64,000 nt of DNA, from assembly GCF_903893715.1 (NCBI RefSeq), contig NZ_CAITNG010000039.1, positions 1 to 64,000 on the forward strand, read 5' to 3'. Positions within the stretch are counted from its first letter, which is position 1. Every line of letters begins with the position of its first letter. Source of the DNA: an uncultured Mucilaginibacter sp. Lineage in GTDB: Bacteria > Bacteroidota > Bacteroidia > Sphingobacteriales > Sphingobacteriaceae. Positions 9,930-18,672 of this stretch are shown here, in pieces. Position numbers and translations under genes: made by a program. The notes below the pieces were generated by a model. The model saw only the letters and a list, made by a program, of their open reading frames with translations, did not search any database and had not been told where the DNA came from.

Positions 9930-10277
9930 TTACATGCTCATCGGGATAATGCTGCGCACCTCAACACTTCCGCCAACTTTTAATACCGGGCAACCTTTGG
10001 CCAGTTCAGCAGCCTCTTCAATGGTATCGGTTTTAACAATAATATAACCGCTTACCATTTCTTTCATTTCAACATAAGGGCCGTCGGTTATCACATCGTT
10101 GGGTTTTAACACTTTGGCATCAAACCCTAAGCGGTTGCCGGGGCTGGCCAGTTTGTTTTGCGCGGCAATGCTGCCCATCCAATCGCGCCATTGGGTTAAA
10201 ATGCTTTGCATTTGCTCGGGCGAAAACTGCACATCAGGGTCGTTGGCGTTTCTGAAGATAAAGGTGAATTCGTTCAT
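9930..10277 (-). CDS. YCII-related domain protein
   Basis: The 115-residue protein matches small YCII/DGPF family proteins: N-terminal FTFIFRNAN, an internal DGPYVEMKEMVSGY segment and a C-terminal EVRSI strand. These ferredoxin-like-fold proteins are often encoded near ECF sigma factors, but none is seen here. It stands alone, convergent with the M28 peptidase gene and divergent from the DUF885 gene. Its function is not established. Confidence 0.85.
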   Translation of the reverse strand: MNEFTFIFRNANDPDVQFSPEQMQSILTQWRDWMGSIAAQNKLASPGNRLGFDAKVLKPNDVITDGPYVEMKEMVSGYIIVKTDTIEEAAELAKGCPVLKVGGSVEVRSIIPMSM

Positions 10278-10481
10278 GGTTCCTAAATTTAAATGGTTTT
10301 TTCCTTAATAATGGGCGGGGTATTGATAATTGGACAAGTGGTATAAAAATATTTAAAATAACGTGTAAATGTGCAGGTGTGCGAATGAGAAAAAGTTTGG
10401 GCGGCCACAGATTGTAACATTCTGCTACGGCTATCGTCAAACCCATATCCGCAAAAAAAGTATTGACCAACCGAATTTTAT

Positions 10482-11773
10482 ATGATGCGACACTTAGCCC
10501 TGTTTGTTTTCCTGCTTTGTCTTAACACGAACAAAACCCGGCCGCAAACTGATTTTGATGCTTTCAGCAACCGGTTTGTATCGGGCTACAAGAAGTTGCA
10601 TTTACCTGCTTTTAGTTTGGGGTATGTGCAAAACCTGCAAAGCATACAGTCTATCGATAGTGTGCGATTACAGCAGGCTTTTTTTGAGCAGGTACAACAG
10701 CAGTTGAAAGGTTTCAATCCTGCACAATTAACTGCCCAGCAACAGCAGGATTACCAGCAAATTGCTTACGAGACCGGCCTTAACCTGGAGCGGATAACAT
10801 TAGAAAAGGAATGGCTGATACAAGCCAATCATCAACCCGGCGACGGGGTTTATACACCATCCCGAACGGAAAACAATGGTACGCATACTTCCTAAAAAAA
10901 TGGCTGGGTGCCGATGTAACGCCAGACGAGGCATACCAATTCGGCTTGAAGGAAGTAGAACGGGTTAAAGGACATATCGAACAAATACGCATGGGCACCG
11001 GCATGGGCAAAACCGCCTTTTACAAGCATTTGAACGATCCGGTATTTTTCACCAATAACCGCGACAGCATACAACAGGCTTTTGAACACACCAAATCGGT
11101 TATTTACGCGCACCTGGACAGGCTGTTCAGCCTCCAAAGCATACCCGAATTGACCATCAAACCGGGCGAGAACAAAAACCTGGCACAAACGCCGGGCTAT
11201 TATGATGGCAAAACCTTTTATTATAACCTGTTCGACCATCCGTACAATAAGCGGCAGTTCGACTGGCTCTTCATCCACGAAGGTGTGCCCGGCCATCATT
11301 ATATGGAAACACTAAACGAGCGGCACAACAACTCGGAAGTACAAAAACAGTTTTACTATTTAGGATTGAGCGAGGGTTGGGCGGCCTACACAGAGGAACT
11401 CGGCAAACAGCTTGGCGTTTATAAAACCCCTTACGACGAGCTGGGCAAATGGGAATGGGATATTGTCCGTTCGGTGCGCGTGCCCATGGAGGTTGGCATC
11501 AACTACTATGGCTGGACGGATGAACAAGCCCTTGCCTTTTGGAAAAATAACATCACCGGTCAGGATGATATCGCCATGCGCGAAATAGCGAGGGTAAAAC
11601 GCTGGCCGGCGCAATCCATCACCTATAAATATGGCGCATTACAAATTATGCAATGGAAAGCCATTTTGCAAAAACGCGAAGGCAGCCTTTTTGATATCAA
11701 ACACTTTCACGACAGCATATTGCAGCATGGTTCTCTGCCCATATTTATGGTGAAAAAGAATGTATTAGGCTGA
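10482..11773 (+). pseudogene. DUF885 peptidase gene split by a frameshift
   Basis: Two reading frames, 10482-10895 and one entered at about 10843-10850 and ending at 11773, together give one DUF885 protein of about 430 residues. The first part ends in a foreign tail after QANHQPGDG; the second resumes with LYTIPNGKQWYAYFLKKW, a conserved DUF885 segment, and holds the family motif HEGVPGHH. Restoring one G in the GGGG run at 10842-10845 would join them. DUF885 proteins are predicted secreted metallopeptidase-like enzymes, and an N-terminal signal-like segment is present. Either the gene is inactivated or the base was lost in sequencing; the sequence alone cannot tell. Confidence 0.8.
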
Positions 11774-11789
11774 CGGAAAACCGCCGCGG

Positions 11790-12866
11790 CTATTTTTTTA
11801 ACGCCCCTGTATTTGAAGTTGAGTTTATTGTTCCAACCGATATGGTGCCATTTGAATTGGCAGGCAATTTTTTGGCCGAGAACGGATTAGACCCAAACCT
11901 GAAAATGATAGAAAAGAAAGGGTTAAAACGGGTAACCTGTTCGTTAAGATCATTTCCTTGCAAACCGGAGTATAACAATTGGCCATTGGTAAACTCACCT
12001 TTCAGGTTGGTTACCTGATGTGCCGCCACACCGAAGTTGATACCAATATTTTGGTTGTACAACAGCGAATAACCTGCAATTACTACCGGCGAAATACCTG
12101 TAGCGTTACTGCTCAAACTAACACCCAAACCGGCAGTAAAACTGCTGCTCAGCACACCCGAGCTTTTGGTGATATAATGGAAAGCAACCGTAGGTGCATA
12201 TTGCGCCTGCGATTCGCTCGATCCCGGGGCCACCGTGTAAGTACCCAGCGGTGCACCTTTACTGTCTAAATTTTGCTGAGCGTAATAGGTATGCGGTTTA
12301 CCAAATACAAAAGGGATATAGGTAAAGCCGTAAACGGTAACAAACTGTCCTTTTTCTTCGGTTTGGATATTGATGGTCCAATCCCTTTTTGTATCAAGGT
12401 TTGTTATTGTTAGGGTAAACACCTCATTGTTTAATTTCGAAATGGTGATCGGGTCGGATGTTGTAGCGGTAAGATACTTACCATAAAAATCGCAGTTATT
12501 GGTGCGCGCAATGGTCATCAACTGGCCAATTTCAGCTTCTGTTTTGGCATCGTGCAAAGCCTGTTCCAGGCCGGTGCAGGGGTCAATACCTGTAGCCGCA
12601 AGGGCTGCCGGTACCGGTAAAGAGCCCGAAAGCTTCAAACTACGGGTTTGGTTTACAGCGTAATGACCGGAAGGTAATAAGTTGTGGATAACGATAACTA
12701 CAGGTTTATTATTGGGTACCTGATAGGTTGGCGAAATATTGGTGGCCAGATCCAGATAAATGGTATCGACGTTAGAAAGCATTGCCTTTGTCCCTTTTTG
12801 GGCATAAGCATTACATGCAAACAGTACAATTAATAAGGTTATAATTTTAGTAAATATTCTTTTCAT
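11790..12866 (-). CDS. Secreted protein of unknown function, possible C-terminal beta-barrel
   Basis: The frame is open from 12965, but the ATG at 12866 begins a clean signal peptide (MKRIFTKIITLLIVLFACNA, cleavage near YAQ), so I choose that start (358 residues). The mature part begins with a beta-rich region. The second half alternates polar and hydrophobic residues and has repeated glycine-rich segments (SFTAGLGVSLS, VVIAGYSLLY, IGINFGVAAHQ), as in outer-membrane beta-barrels. I do not recognise a family. It is convergent with the DUF885 gene, 16 bases away. Confidence 0.7.
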   Translation of the reverse strand: MKRIFTKIITLLIVLFACNAYAQKGTKAMLSNVDTIYLDLATNISPTYQVPNNKPVVIVIHNLLPSGHYAVNQTRSLKLSGSLPVPAALAATGIDPCTGLEQALHDAKTEAEIGQLMTIARTNNCDFYGKYLTATTSDPITISKLNNEVFTLTITNLDTKRDWTINIQTEEKGQFVTVYGFTYIPFVFGKPHTYYAQQNLDSKGAPLGTYTVAPGSSESQAQYAPTVAFHYITKSSGVLSSSFTAGLGVSLSSNATGISPVVIAGYSLLYNQNIGINFGVAAHQVTNLKGEFTNGQLLYSGLQGNDLNEQVTRFNPFFSIIFRFGSNPFSAKKLPANSNGTISVGTINSTSNTGALKK

Positions 12867-13128
12867 TTGTAACAGCTTAAGGTTTAAGTATAAACACAAA
12901 GTGGTAAAATTAAACTTTTTTACGTATGGTTTCCATTTTCGGTTATAAATATTTTCGATAAGCAACCTTTTTTTTATCGATGCTTACCGTTTTCAATATC
13001 ATGGGCTATTCCCCTCAGCTGTTCGCGCTCATAATGTCTGGTAAAAAAATTAGTGTTTATAATCAATCATTTATGCTAATTTTAAAATTGCAAAATAAAT
13101 AGTTCAAACCTTATCGTCTAATAACAGA

Positions 13129-16128
13129 ATGTTTAATACCCTAATAAAATTTGCGCTGAGCTTTCTTTTATTATTCCTGCCCTTTAAGCTGTTATCGCAG
13201 ATGTTTAGGCCAGACGCCGATTGGCGTTTCGAGAACTTTAACGTGCAAAACCATTTCATCAACAGGGAAATATCCGACATGGCATTTGACAAATATGGAT
13301 ATGTCTGGACCTGCGGCCGGGGCATTCAAAGGTTCGATGGTAACAAAACAAGCTATTTTTACAAGTTCGATATTGCACCCGGGGCGCTGCGAGATAACTA
13401 CGATGATGTTATTGCCGATAACACAGGGCGCATTTGGGCCTGCGCTGCTGGCTTATGCTATTATGATGATGCAAGCAATAAATTTGTTTACCTGGATGGA
13501 GATTCAAAGCACAAAATAGAAAACGCCAATGCATGTCTTGTCCAAAAAAACACGCTGTGGTTTGTCAGCGATTTAGGCTTGGCAAAAGTAGATACACGTA
13601 CTTTAAAAATAACATTCACCTCCCTGGCAAATATTACCGACCCCTTGGGCACTTATTTGCTCGACGAAAACACGCTGCTTGTTTCAAGTCGCGAAAAGGT
13701 TTATATCTATAACATAAAAACAAATACTTACTCAACACGGATCTTAACGTATAAGGGTGGGCTGGTTAAAATATTCGCCGTCAAAAAAAATGCCGACGGT
13801 TTTTATTTGGGTACAAATCTGGGGCTGCTCATCAGCAAAAACCTGTCCGATTTTTCTTTGGTAGCGAAAGAAACAGCCGGCGTCGAAATAGACGATTTGA
13901 CGTTTTTACCGTCCGATAAAAAGGAACAATACCTTTTTATCGCCACAGGCGGAAAAGGTGTATTGGTGTATGATACCGCGCTCAAAAAAATCGAAATCAG
14001 TTACACCCATGATGATAACAACCTGTACAGCCTGCCCAGCAACCTCGTCAACAAATTTGTTATCGATAAAGAAAGCCGGTTGTGGATTGCTACGGGTTTA
14101 GGTATAAGTATGCTCGATAAGGGGAACCAGCAGTGGAAAATCAGGGCTATTGCCAAAACAAGTACCGATGAGGTAGCTATCAACAAAATTGTAAGGGATA
14201 AGTACGACAGCGTAAAAGTTTGGATGGCCACAAACAGCCATAAAATGATGTGTTTTAACTGGGAAACCAAAAAGGTTGACAATATGTTTGCCATTGATAA
14301 AAGCCCCGATGTACAACAGATTTATGATTTTGTGCAGACCGATAAAAACAAATGGCTCATTATAACACAAAAAAAGATAGTAGAGTGGAGCGCCACTACG
14401 GGTATTTTGCACCAGATGTGGCTGCCTTTGCCCGATTCGACGATATTGAATTATTATATCCACCGAATAATCATGGTGGATGCCGACACCTATTTTATTA
14501 CAACCAATTTAGGGCTTTTTAAATATCAACTTAGCACCCATAAAGTTGAAGCGGCTTCCGTAAACCGCAGTTCGCCAAAGCCGACCGACCCGCTTAAGTA
14601 TAATTTGTTAAATGGCTATTATGATAATGGCTCACTTTGGATAGCATCGCGGAATGGCCTCTTTAATTATAACATCGCTGCAAAAAAAACCACATTCTAT
14701 CGGGATACTGGGGAGTTGCCCCATTACTTCTTTTTTAGTATTGCGCCGGCTGTCAACAATCAAATTGTTTGCGGCGCGGGCAATGGCCTCACCATTTTCA
14801 ATAAGCAGACCAAAAAATTTACTTTCGTTAACACCATCGCTAATTTATACCGACCCCTTTGCGAAAGCGTTATCACTGTCGATAACATGGTTTGGGCAAA
14901 TACGGATGCCGGGATACTTACCTATAACCTTGATACACATATATCGTCAAAAGCCGAATATGAAGACCCGCTGATACAAATTTTCCCGGGATCGCCCTTG
15001 GCAAAGATTGGAAACGACATTGTATTGGGTTTTAGAAACGGCTTTGCCTATTTTAAGCCGTCAGCAAAAAACACGGCCCTCCCCTCCGATCCGGTAATCG
15101 AAAAAGTGAGTATAAACAACCAGCCCGCTCTTCCTTACTATCCCGGCAAAACCGGCAGCAATAAACTGGTTTTAAGCCCTAATAACAATTCGGTGAACAT
15201 TGCCTTTACCGCGTTTTTATATACCGACCCGGCGCATATTAAATTCAGATATAAGCTAAATACTGCCAATGCAGCATGGCAGTATACCGATCAGGAACGT
15301 AACGCCAATTATGCGCAATTGCCACCCGGCGACTATACTTTTTATGTTCAAAGCGGCAATAAAAACGGCCTTTGGAACAATCACATGGCCTCGTTTAGCT
15401 TTTTGATTGAACCGCCATACTGGGCTGCGTGGTGGTTTAGGCTGCTGGTAATAGTGGCTATCGGGCTTATTTTATACCAGTTATATAGCTACCGTATAAG
15501 GCACCTTTTAGCTATCGAAAGGATAAGGGAAAGGATAGCATCCGATTTTCATGATGATATTGGTTCTGCATTGAGCAGCATTTCTATTTTTAGCGAAGTG
15601 GCCGATAAGCAGTTGAGAGAACAAGCGCCGGCCGAAAAAACACGCGAAATCATCAGCCACATCTCGCATTACTCGCGTAGCATGCTGGATGCAATGGACG
15701 ATATTATTTGGGCGGTAAATCCACAAAACGACCATTTTAACGATTTGGCGGTACGCATGCGCGAGTTTGCCATCCCCTTGCTCGAAGCCGGCAATATCAA
15801 TTTCGAGATCAATATTCCGGAGGATATCCTCAATACCCGGGTAAAAATGGAGGCCAGAAAAAACATCTTCCTGATCTTTAAGGAATCTATCAACAACATA
15901 CTTAAACACTCAGGTTGTTCATCTATGAAAGTTAGTGTCAATAAATTGGGCAATAAAATAGAACTTGCCATAAGCGATAACGGAAAAGGCTTTGAAGTTG
16001 AAACCCCCAACACCCGCAACGGTTTAAAAAACATGCACAAACGTGTGGCCGAACTTAAGGGTACGCTGAGCATAAAATCGGCACCGGGCGAAGGTACAGA
16101 GGTAAGGTTGGTATTCAATATCATATAA
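13129..16128 (+). CDS. Reg_prop/Y_Y_Y sensor histidine kinase
   Basis: The 999-residue protein has a signal peptide (about 1-24), a long periplasmic beta-propeller sensor region built of Reg_prop-like repeats (about 30-660), a Y_Y_Y domain (about 680-755), one membrane helix (about 765-785) and a cytoplasmic kinase. The phosphoacceptor is H808 in DFHDDIGS, typical of HisKA_3 (NarL-partner) kinases. The N-box is KESINNILKHSG and the G-box DNGKGFE. It lacks the fused receiver and AraC domains of full hybrid systems, and instead precedes a separate LuxR-type regulator by 59 bases. The ligand is unknown; in this phylum such sensors often respond to polysaccharide breakdown products. Confidence 0.93.
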   Translation: MFNTLIKFALSFLLLFLPFKLLSQMFRPDADWRFENFNVQNHFINREISDMAFDKYGYVWTCGRGIQRFDGNKTSYFYKFDIAPGALRDNYDDVIADNTGRIWACAAGLCYYDDASNKFVYLDGDSKHKIENANACLVQKNTLWFVSDLGLAKVDTRTLKITFTSLANITDPLGTYLLDENTLLVSSREKVYIYNIKTNTYSTRILTYKGGLVKIFAVKKNADGFYLGTNLGLLISKNLSDFSLVAKETAGVEIDDLTFLPSDKKEQYLFIATGGKGVLVYDTALKKIEISYTHDDNNLYSLPSNLVNKFVIDKESRLWIATGLGISMLDKGNQQWKIRAIAKTSTDEVAINKIVRDKYDSVKVWMATNSHKMMCFNWETKKVDNMFAIDKSPDVQQIYDFVQTDKNKWLIITQKKIVEWSATTGILHQMWLPLPDSTILNYYIHRIIMVDADTYFITTNLGLFKYQLSTHKVEAASVNRSSPKPTDPLKYNLLNGYYDNGSLWIASRNGLFNYNIAAKKTTFYRDTGELPHYFFFSIAPAVNNQIVCGAGNGLTIFNKQTKKFTFVNTIANLYRPLCESVITVDNMVWANTDAGILTYNLDTHISSKAEYEDPLIQIFPGSPLAKIGNDIVLGFRNGFAYFKPSAKNTALPSDPVIEKVSINNQPALPYYPGKTGSNKLVLSPNNNSVNIAFTAFLYTDPAHIKFRYKLNTANAAWQYTDQERNANYAQLPPGDYTFYVQSGNKNGLWNNHMASFSFLIEPPYWAAWWFRLLVIVAIGLILYQLYSYRIRHLLAIERIRERIASDFHDDIGSALSSISIFSEVADKQLREQAPAEKTREIISHISHYSRSMLDAMDDIIWAVNPQNDHFNDLAVRMREFAIPLLEAGNINFEINIPEDILNTRVKMEARKNIFLIFKESINNILKHSGCSSMKVSVNKLGNKIELAISDNGKGFEVETPNTRNGLKNMHKRVAELKGTLSIKSAPGEGTEVRLVFNII

Positions 16129-16187
16129 ACATATTATAGGATAGGCTGATGCACCGCACTATCTTTACAAGCTAAACACACACCAAT

Positions 16188-16835
16188 TTGAGCATCCGGG
16201 TTTCCGTATTTGACGATAACAGCGCCTTGCGCGAAAGCTTATACTACCTTATTTCGGGTACGCCGGGTTTTACCATAGCGGGCATTTATCCGGATTGCAA
16301 CAATGTGTTGGTCAATTTACGAAAAGACCCTGTCGATGTCATCATGATGGATATCGATATGCCCGGTTTAGACGGCATTGAGGCCACAGCGCTCATCAAA
16401 AGCCATTTTCCGGACATCAATGTGTTGATCCTCACATCATACGACGACAGCGAAAAAATCTTTGGCGCCCTCCAATCGGGCGCATCAGGCTATTTGCTCA
16501 AAAAAACCACGCCTGCCAAGATAATGGAGGCCATTACCGAGGTAAGCCAGGGTGGTGCGCCCATGAACGCCAGTATTGCACGCAAGGTGCTCGATTTTTT
16601 CAGCGAAAAGAAAAACATCGCTCAAAACGAATACGACCTCTCGCTGCGCGAAAAAGACGTATTAAAATGCCTTGTACGCGGCGACAGCTATAAAATGATA
16701 GCCAGCCACTGCTTTATCAGTATGGGCACGGTTTGTACACATATCAATAGTATTTATAAAAAATTGCACGTCAACTCCAAGTCCGAAGCTGTTGCAAAAG
16801 CCATTCACGAGCGTTTGATAAACGACCGGTCTTAA
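16188..16835 (+). CDS. NarL/LuxR-type response regulator
   Basis: The 215-residue protein has a receiver domain (about 1-120) with acidic pair DD near residue 9, phosphoacceptor in VIMMDIDMPG, and the conserved Lys in LLKKTTP. A LuxR-type helix-turn-helix follows (about 148-210: LSLREKDVLKCL, GTVCTHINSIYKKL). The start is TTG at 16188, chosen because the next in-frame ATG lies inside the receiver domain. It directly follows the HisKA_3 kinase gene and is almost certainly its cognate regulator. Confidence 0.92.
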   Translation: MSIRVSVFDDNSALRESLYYLISGTPGFTIAGIYPDCNNVLVNLRKDPVDVIMMDIDMPGLDGIEATALIKSHFPDINVLILTSYDDSEKIFGALQSGASGYLLKKTTPAKIMEAITEVSQGGAPMNASIARKVLDFFSEKKNIAQNEYDLSLREKDVLKCLVRGDSYKMIASHCFISMGTVCTHINSIYKKLHVNSKSEAVAKAIHERLINDRS

Positions 16836-17290
16836 AAAAGCGCTGTCTCAAAAACCATAGACTTCTATTATTGAGTTGCGTTGGATTAATACGCAATTTA
16901 GCATCACCGAAAAACGTAAAGTTTATAAGGGCCATCAATTCGGCAAAAAAAGATTAGGCATGAAATCGAACCGTATAAAACTTTTAACAAAACCCGTTCT
17001 ATCCAATAACCTGCAATTGGCTTTGCAGATTTTGGCTTTGTTCGTGGCTGTTTTATCCACCCTCGTCTACAATATGATCATTATGTTCAACATCATCTTT
17101 ACCGGTAGATGATATAAAAGCTTTACAACAGGTCCGGCCCAAGCCACGCTGCCATTGGGGAGTGGCAGCGGCGGCACGGCTGACCTGATTGTAATATCTT
17201 AAGATGCCGCTGGTTTAGATAGACGCGCGTGTCATTTAAGAATTTTAACGACAAAGCCCCGTAAATTTCTTTACAGGGCTTTTCTATTTT
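16836..17290. other. Mostly non-coding stretch; possible 50-residue membrane peptide at 16960-17112
   Basis: A CTGTCTCAAAA sequence at about 16847 resembles ends of some IS elements in this phylum and may be a transposon scar. A plus-strand frame from ATG 16960 to 17112 encodes 50 residues with one hydrophobic helix (LQLALQILALFVAVLSTLVY). It has no recognisable family and no clear ribosome binding site, so I do not call it a gene. A 7-bp hairpin (GCTGCCA/TGGCAGC, 17148-17169) follows. Confidence 0.35.
17253..17283 (-). terminator. Terminator downstream of the tRNA-like gene
   Basis: An inverted repeat AAAGCCCCGTAAA / TTTACAGGGCTTT lies a few bases beyond the 3' end of the tRNA-like sequence on the minus strand, where a tRNA transcript would stop. 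Confidence 0.65.
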
Positions 17291-17377
17291 TGCGGAATGG
17301 ATGGGACTCGAACCCGTCCCCACCATAGTGGGGATGACAGGCATGTATACTAACCAGCTGAACTACCGAAAAACGCT
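17291..17377 (-). pseudogene. tRNA-Asp-like sequence (GTC anticodon loop), structurally degenerate
   Basis: On the minus strand the D-arm (GTAGTTCAGCTGGTTAG), an anticodon loop CTGTCAT, a T-arm (GGGTTCGAGTCCC) and a 3' end CCATTCCGCA resemble tRNA-Asp. The 5' acceptor strand (TTTTCGG) cannot pair with the 3' strand beyond two bases. The 3' half of the anticodon stem is replaced by a 7-bp self-complementary hairpin, TCCCCAC-TATG-GTGGGGA. It therefore looks like a remnant rather than a working tRNA. It overlaps the end of the GIY-YIG gene, whose last codons (FFGSSAG) are tRNA sequence. Confidence 0.6.
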
Positions 17378-17631
17378 ACACAATTTCTATTCGAGAGAAT
17401 AAGCTTTTCAATTTGAGCATGTGCATACTTCTTCAAGGACCGCTCTCGTATCAAAGCTTCTCGTTTTGTCGGCAATTCTTCAATATAAACAAAAGCCCAT
17501 GGCATTTTCCTCAACGTGTAAACACACTCCCCGTTGTTGTGCTGCGACAGCCTGTTTATCGGGTTTTCGGAGAAGCCTTTGTAATAGCTGTTGTCAACCT
17601 CGCTCTGAATGACATAAACGTAAAACGCCAT
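17350..17631 (-). CDS. GIY-YIG (URI family) endonuclease next to a tRNA remnant
   Basis: The 93-residue product carries the GIY-YIG motif as FYVYVIQS...YYKGFS, with RLSQHNNG and a conserved Glu in the RREALIRE-like segment (KREALIRERSLKK), as in single-domain URI-type nucleases. The frame is open from 17691, but those extra residues translate a tRNA 3' end and its terminator, so ATG 17631 is the start. The C-terminus runs into the tRNA-Asp-like sequence. With a second tRNA 3' end at 17663-17681, the layout suggests a small mobile unit that inserted at a tRNA gene and rebuilt its end. Confidence 0.85.
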   Translation of the reverse strand: MAFYVYVIQSEVDNSYYKGFSENPINRLSQHNNGECVYTLRKMPWAFVYIEELPTKREALIRERSLKKYAHAQIEKLILSNRNCVAFFGSSAG

Positions 17632-17640
17632 AATCGAAAA

Positions 17641-17670
17641 AAGCCTCACTATTGTGAAGCTTTTTTTGCG
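17641..17670 (-). terminator. Terminator behind the second tRNA 3'-end copy
   Basis: On the minus strand, AAGCTTCAC-AATA-GTGAGGCTT (one mismatch) is preceded by A residues and followed by T residues, directly after the tRNA-3'-like sequence at 17663-17681. It looks like the original tRNA terminator, left upstream of the GIY-YIG gene. Confidence 0.6.
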
Positions 17671-17681
17671 GAATGGACGGG
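17663..17681 (-). repeat. Second copy of the tRNA-Asp-like 3' end
   Basis: TTTTTGCGGAATGGACGGG matches 17287-17305 at 18 of 19 positions, in the same orientation. The two copies flank the GIY-YIG gene as direct repeats about 375 bases apart, as expected for insertion at a tRNA 3' end. It could equally be the edge of a larger integrated element. Confidence 0.65.
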
Positions 17682-17691
17682 TCATGAACAT

Positions 17692-18107
17692 CGTTCATAA
17701 CTGTCTATATTTCACGTATTTATATATTCAAAAAATCAACTACTTTACGAATCACGCAATGGATAAATGATTCTAAATCGTTGAATAAAAATACATAAAT
17801 TAATAATAATATCAATAATTTTAATTGTAATGTAGTTGTAAACTCACAGTCGTTTCCATAGGCGACGTAGGAAACATCATGGGACCATCTTTTAATTAAT
17901 AAAAAAGGCGGACTAAGTCTTCATTCTTGAGGAAAATGGTTTATAGGGTTACTTGCTATTAAACTTCCTCAAAGCAATTAAATCTGCTATTTAAGTTATT
18001 GATTTAAAACATTTTTCAACAAAAAACACTTATCCATACAGCGTTTACATATTTCAGTAACCTACGCATGTTGCTTATTTATTAAAGGTTGATAATGATT
18101 AGGGGGC
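17692..18107. other. AT-rich stretch without a recognisable gene
   Basis: No reading frame here resembles a protein and no tRNA is seen. The sequence is clearly more AT-rich than the genes on the left. It may hold the promoter of the broken response-regulator gene that follows. Confidence 0.5.
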
Positions 18108-18493
18108 ATGAAAAAAAGCATACTAATAATCGAAGATGATGAAGTGATCAGGGATAGCCTTGCTGAATGCTGGTCCTTGAACGATTTCGCGTGATTACGG
18201 CGGATTGGGGTCTGGCGGCAGTGTTACTTGTTCGGGGGCAACTGCCGGACCTGATTATTTGTGATACACAGATGCCGGGCATGAATGGATATGAAGTTTT
18301 AAGTTCCTTAAGAGAAAATCTGTTTATCTGTCACATCCCCTTTTTCTCAACTGCAAATTCAGAAAACAGGGAGGCGCAAAAAGCGAAATCCCTTGGTATT
18401 CAAAATTACCTGGTCAAGCCATTTGATGGGTTTGAGTTGATGAACTGCGTAGAGAAATGCCTATTAGAGAGCAACCGGAGAGGCCTGTTTTGA
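18108..18493 (+). pseudogene. Single-domain response regulator broken by a frameshift
   Basis: ATG 18108 starts a receiver domain (MKKSILIIEDDEVIRDSLAEC, acidic pair present) that hits TGA after NDFA. One base earlier in phase, the same domain continues with FRVITADWGLAAVL, the phosphoacceptor region LIICDTQMPGMNGYE and the conserved Lys in YLVKPFD, ending at 18493. Adding one base near 18187-18190 would restore a 128-residue CheY-like protein. There is no output domain. The gene precedes the proton ATPase gene by about 180 bases. Inactivation or a sequencing slip are both possible. Confidence 0.8.
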
Positions 18494-18672
18494 TGATTAA
18501 CCCGATAGAAAGTAAACGCATCTGCAAAGCCGCAGGCTTCGCTCTTGATTTTCACCTTTTTACGTGATCATCAACAATCATGATGACAAAATATGAGTGG
18601 AAAGTATATCAGGTAAGGGTTTTACTTTTCACTTCAGTTTAATACTTTCCGAAAAATTATAATCGATCAACT

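Noticed and set aside
124-13011. CATGGGCTATT found near both 124 and 13001
   Set aside because: Eleven bases in two places without further similarity around them is too little to call a repeat.
16876-17112. 78-codon frame after the response regulator
   Set aside because: The first part has no family resemblance and crosses a possible IS scar; only the 50-residue part from 16960 is conceivable, and that is unsupported.
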